Positions 61,425 through 64,000 of a stretch of 64,000 bases of DNA are shown here, piece after piece. This DNA comes from Pycnopodia helianthoides. Its lineage: Eukaryota > Echinodermata > Asteroidea > Forcipulatida > Asteriidae. The stretch's first letter is position 1. Each line of letters begins with the position of its first letter. Location of the stretch: NCBI GenBank assembly GCA_032158295.1, contig CM063243.1, forward strand, positions 5,154,948-5,218,947. Direction: 5' to 3'. The notes beneath the pieces are model-generated. The model made no database searches, was not told the DNA's origin, and was given only the letters and a program-made list of their open reading frames with translations. A program made the translations under genes and the position numbers.

Positions 61425-61495
61425 AAATAATGCTACATAAATAAATAACTAAATAAAACAATAAATAAATAAAACAATAAATAAATAAATAAAGA
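61425..61495. repeat. (AAAT)n simple repeat
   Basis: AAATAAATAA units with ACAA interruptions. Confidence 0.9.
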
Positions 61496-61644
61496 ATAAC
61501 ATAAACCGGTAGAATAACATTTCAACTTGTTTTGCGTTTCGTTCAATACTGGGCCCGTTTTTAAAAGAAACCAAGAGTTGTCTTTTCGTTAACAACGAAT
61601 GAAGCATATTTTTAATAAGTTGATCTATAAACAAACGTTACTAG

Positions 61645-61874
61645 ATGTTTTTGTGCTGGTTGCGGATCTTGATAATGGGACAATTTACAAGGGAAGCATC
61701 TCGCAAGGCTTTGCCGATCTAGCTCCACTACCCCTCATTGGTGTTGTCCGCCCAGTGGCCGTGGATTTTGACCCGGTTGAGTTTACTGGACTGATGTCGG
61801 GCAACCATCTCCGAAAATCTCCAAAGCTCGTCTTGATGGCAGTGGCCAAACGATCATTATTAATGAACTCTATG
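61645..61874 (+). pseudogene. Copy C exon: propeller blades 1-2 with 7-nt deletion
   Basis: Opens [20 protein letters not shown]. Keeps the C that copy B lost, so copy C did not come from the broken form of B. Splice-like ends (TTACTAG, ATG|GTACGT) remain. Confidence 0.78.
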
Positions 61875-62627
61875 GTACGTCATGCTTAACTATTTCTTCA
61901 TAATGTTTTTGTTGATGTTTCACTTGGGTAGGTTTTGGACAACTTTATGATAATTACCTGCATTTATCGTTGTTTTTTCCTCCGGACAAAAATATGAAAC
62001 AATTTTCTAAGTAGATTTGAAAAGAAATAGGATTTTAAGTTAAAGTTAACGTCCAATTTCACTTCGAATTTTCAGACCTGAAAGCCAAACGTCGCAAATG
62101 TTGTCATAACTATTACGGCTTTGGCCCATTAGTGCAAATATTGACTTCAACTAAGACTTCGGCATATTTTATGACCGTTCACAGTCCCAACCATAAGGCG
62201 TGAATTGTCACGGTTTTGTATACGCCATAGCAATTTAGCGACCGACCTGAATTTCAGAAACCAGCCGGCGACTTCTGGCTATTATCCCAAATCTCGAGTC
62301 AAATCTCGAGTCTGGGGCAAAAAAAACAAAAACAAAAAACAAAACAAAAACTGACGGCAATCTTTACAATTAAGACCAAAAGACGTGGAATGTTCACTGG
62401 GGAAACGGCATGTCTGCACTGTCGTTTTATGCCCCCACCCCCGCTCCATTCATTAGCTCTTGCACTTGGTATGTTTATGACCTGTATATATTTGACACAA
62501 CACAATAAACGTTGTCAAGCGTGTGTGTTATTATTTTGTCGTCACATTAGGCATAATTAAACCCCACTGAACGCAAATGCTGCTAAATTTACACTTTCCA
62601 ACTTGAATTGCTTAATCACAAAATGGT

Positions 62628-62792
62628 GATCTGGGGTGTACCCCTCCCCCTCATATTGTGTCTTCATTGTGTTTTGGAAATCTCAGGAGTTCTTTAGGGG
62701 ATTTTATTTTATTTTTACTTATTTTGTAGTACTTTATAGTTTTATTTATTTATTGTTATTGCTATTATTTTTTTATTTTTTTAATTTTTATT

Positions 62793-62823
<31 letters not shown>

Positions 62824-62935
62824 TTTTTTTTTTTGGGGGGGGGTGTACTAGTATGTGTTAAAGGAAACAGGTATGTTAAAGTATGGACATATTTTGGGAA
62901 CACCTTCTGCCACATATCGGCCATGTTCAAAATTA
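62628..62935. mobile_element. Dispersed repeat also present in receptor tail introns
   Basis: GTCTTCATTGTGT, GGAATCTCAGGA and CTGCCACATATCG match blocks at about 29990-30150 and 45120-45300. All three are in plus orientation although gene C is on the other strand, so this is an independent repeat. It contains a (TTTA)n run at 62755-62825. Confidence 0.55.
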
Positions 62936-63607
62936 CAAACCGGCTGAATGCTTAGGTTTGGTTTACATCAAATGGGGGTACATGGGTGGCAATTGGAGCA
63001 ATCCAACACTATAATATTTACGTACGTCCTATTTATTTTGACGTCTCTGTGTGGCTTTTCCGGCACGCTTGCCCGAAAAGCCTTTGTAATTGTTCTGGTC
63101 GTAGTTTTAATATTTTCAAGGTCACTATAAGGTCAATATTTTAGTCATAAATTAACACAGATTTAACCAATTTAGCATAGACATACAACCAGTGATGCAG
63201 TTTTATACTCCTAAACAAAATTGGGAAAAGCTCCGGGTTCTGTTCATTAATTAAATAGACACACGGACTTCGTCGAGCATTCTAATCAGTTTTATATGTG
63301 TAGTTATAATATTATTTCAAATGTTATTCTTATTAGCACCAAGTCTTCAAAAGATGAAAAGCCGAAGTTGATTCAATCGGACACGGCCAATATCAACAAA
63401 AAGGCTACTAAAAGCACCTATGACCCTTAATATGAAATAGGCCTAACATTGTCTCATGTAGAATTAATCCATGCATCCTATACATGTAAAATATAATCAG
63501 AAGTTAAGCTCGTAGGTGCTTTCAATCACAGTTTTTACTGAACATTTTTCTCTCTTTATTTGTTTGTTTGTATGTTAGCTGTGTTTTTTTTGTTTTTTTC
63601 CAAACAG

Positions 63608-63699
63608 TTCCAGCCGGATTGGAGCAAGATACTGTAGCAAGGATGGTGTATTGGACAGACGAAACCCTGGGTCACGTTGCCAGGATCCCCATGTACTAG
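63608..63699 (+). pseudogene. Copy C exon: partial blade 3 with stop
   Basis: Acceptor [30 protein letters not shown] then HVARIPMY and TAG. Homology to copy A ends at the stop codon. Confidence 0.72.
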
Positions 63700-63716
63700 T
63701 TGGGACCCCCTAAGAA

Positions 63717-63722
63717 AATAAA
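63717..63722 (+). terminator. Polyadenylation signal after copy C
   Basis: AATAAA 18 nt after the stop codon. Consistent with a transcribed truncated copy but also common by chance in AT-rich DNA. Confidence 0.35.
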
Positions 63723-63837
63723 GCAATGTTTGCGATTAGTGAAGCACACAATGGGGGAAGTGGATGCAATTATCTAACGAGATGAACTAATTATTAAATT
63801 ATTAAAGGTTAATGTGAAAACTAAGCAATAAGCTTAA

Positions 63838-64000
63838 AGGCAGTGGACACCATTGGTAATTACTCGAAATAATTATTAGCATAAAACCTTATTTGGTAAC
63901 GAGTAATGGGGAGAGGTTGACAGTATAAAACATTGTGAGAAACGGCTCCCTCTGAAGTGACATGGTTTCGAGAAAGAAGTAATTTTCCACGAATTTGATT
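63838..64000. mobile_element. TTAA-adjacent MITE, GCAGTGGACACC family, cut by window end
   Basis: Starts after TTAA (63834-63837) with AGGCAGTGGACACCATTGGT and contains GAAACGGCTCCCTCTGAAGT. Runs off the window. Same family as 1550-1895. Confidence 0.7.

Larger units (their letters stand above)
60882..63699 (+). pseudogene. Receptor copy C, truncated inverted fragment
   Basis: Plus-strand exons 60882-60959 (signal peptide), 61645-61874 (blades 1-2) and 63608-63699 (part of blade 3). The signal exon is 2 nt longer than in copy A, so it ends in the wrong phase; the second exon lacks 7 nt (after DFDPVE), shifting the frame. The third keeps [18 protein letters not shown], then stops at TAG 63697-63699. 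AATAAA follows at 63717-63722. No blade 4-6, EGF, CCP, transmembrane or tail exons follow. It lies head-to-head with copy B. Confidence 0.78.

Overview
The window is eukaryotic genomic DNA: AT-rich, intron-dense, with GT-AG exons and many short transposons, SINE-like and simple repeats. Metazoan receptor families plus interspersed repeats that I associate with echinoderms suggest a sea star (asteroid). That assignment is inference, not a database result.

Left third (about 5.7-19.4 kb, minus strand): one spliced gene model. Exon 1 encodes a complete, divergent rhodopsin-type seven-helix receptor resembling the LGR group (306 codons). Its donor leaves one base of a codon. The next recognisable minus-strand exon accepts exactly two bases and opens a linker followed by a TK/TKL-like kinase fold carried on three exons. 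All junctions agree in phase and add up to exactly 526 open codons. The kinase keeps the VAIK-type lysine and the helix-C glutamate but reads HGL where HRD is expected. It therefore looks like a 7TM receptor fused to a pseudokinase. The C-terminal exons were not found in the window. This is the most interesting object here.

Middle and right (about 26.5-58.4 kb, minus strand): two tandem copies of a unit of roughly 15 kb, each carrying a single-pass receptor gene. Its architecture is signal peptide, six-bladed YWTD propeller, EGF, CCP/sushi, EGF, transmembrane helix, and a short tail with a PPxY motif and a YxxV motif. Copy A (29.7-40.2 kb) has ten coding exons whose lengths sum to 1563 nt, an intact 520-residue protein. 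Copy B (44.9-57.7 kb) has one base deleted in the first propeller exon, one base inserted in the CCP exon, and an extra EGF exon made by a near-identical 1.55-kb internal duplication. A third, truncated and inverted fragment, copy C (60.9-63.7 kb, plus strand), is also broken and ends in a stop with a polyadenylation signal.

The rest is introns and intergenic DNA with TTAA-flanked MITEs, other inverted-repeat elements, tRNA-derived SINEs, a non-LTR retrotransposon tail, a THAP-like relic, minisatellites and microsatellites. Comparing copies A and B gives empty sites that date and delimit several insertions. No operons, CRISPR arrays or rRNA genes are present, and I found no clean stand-alone tRNA gene.
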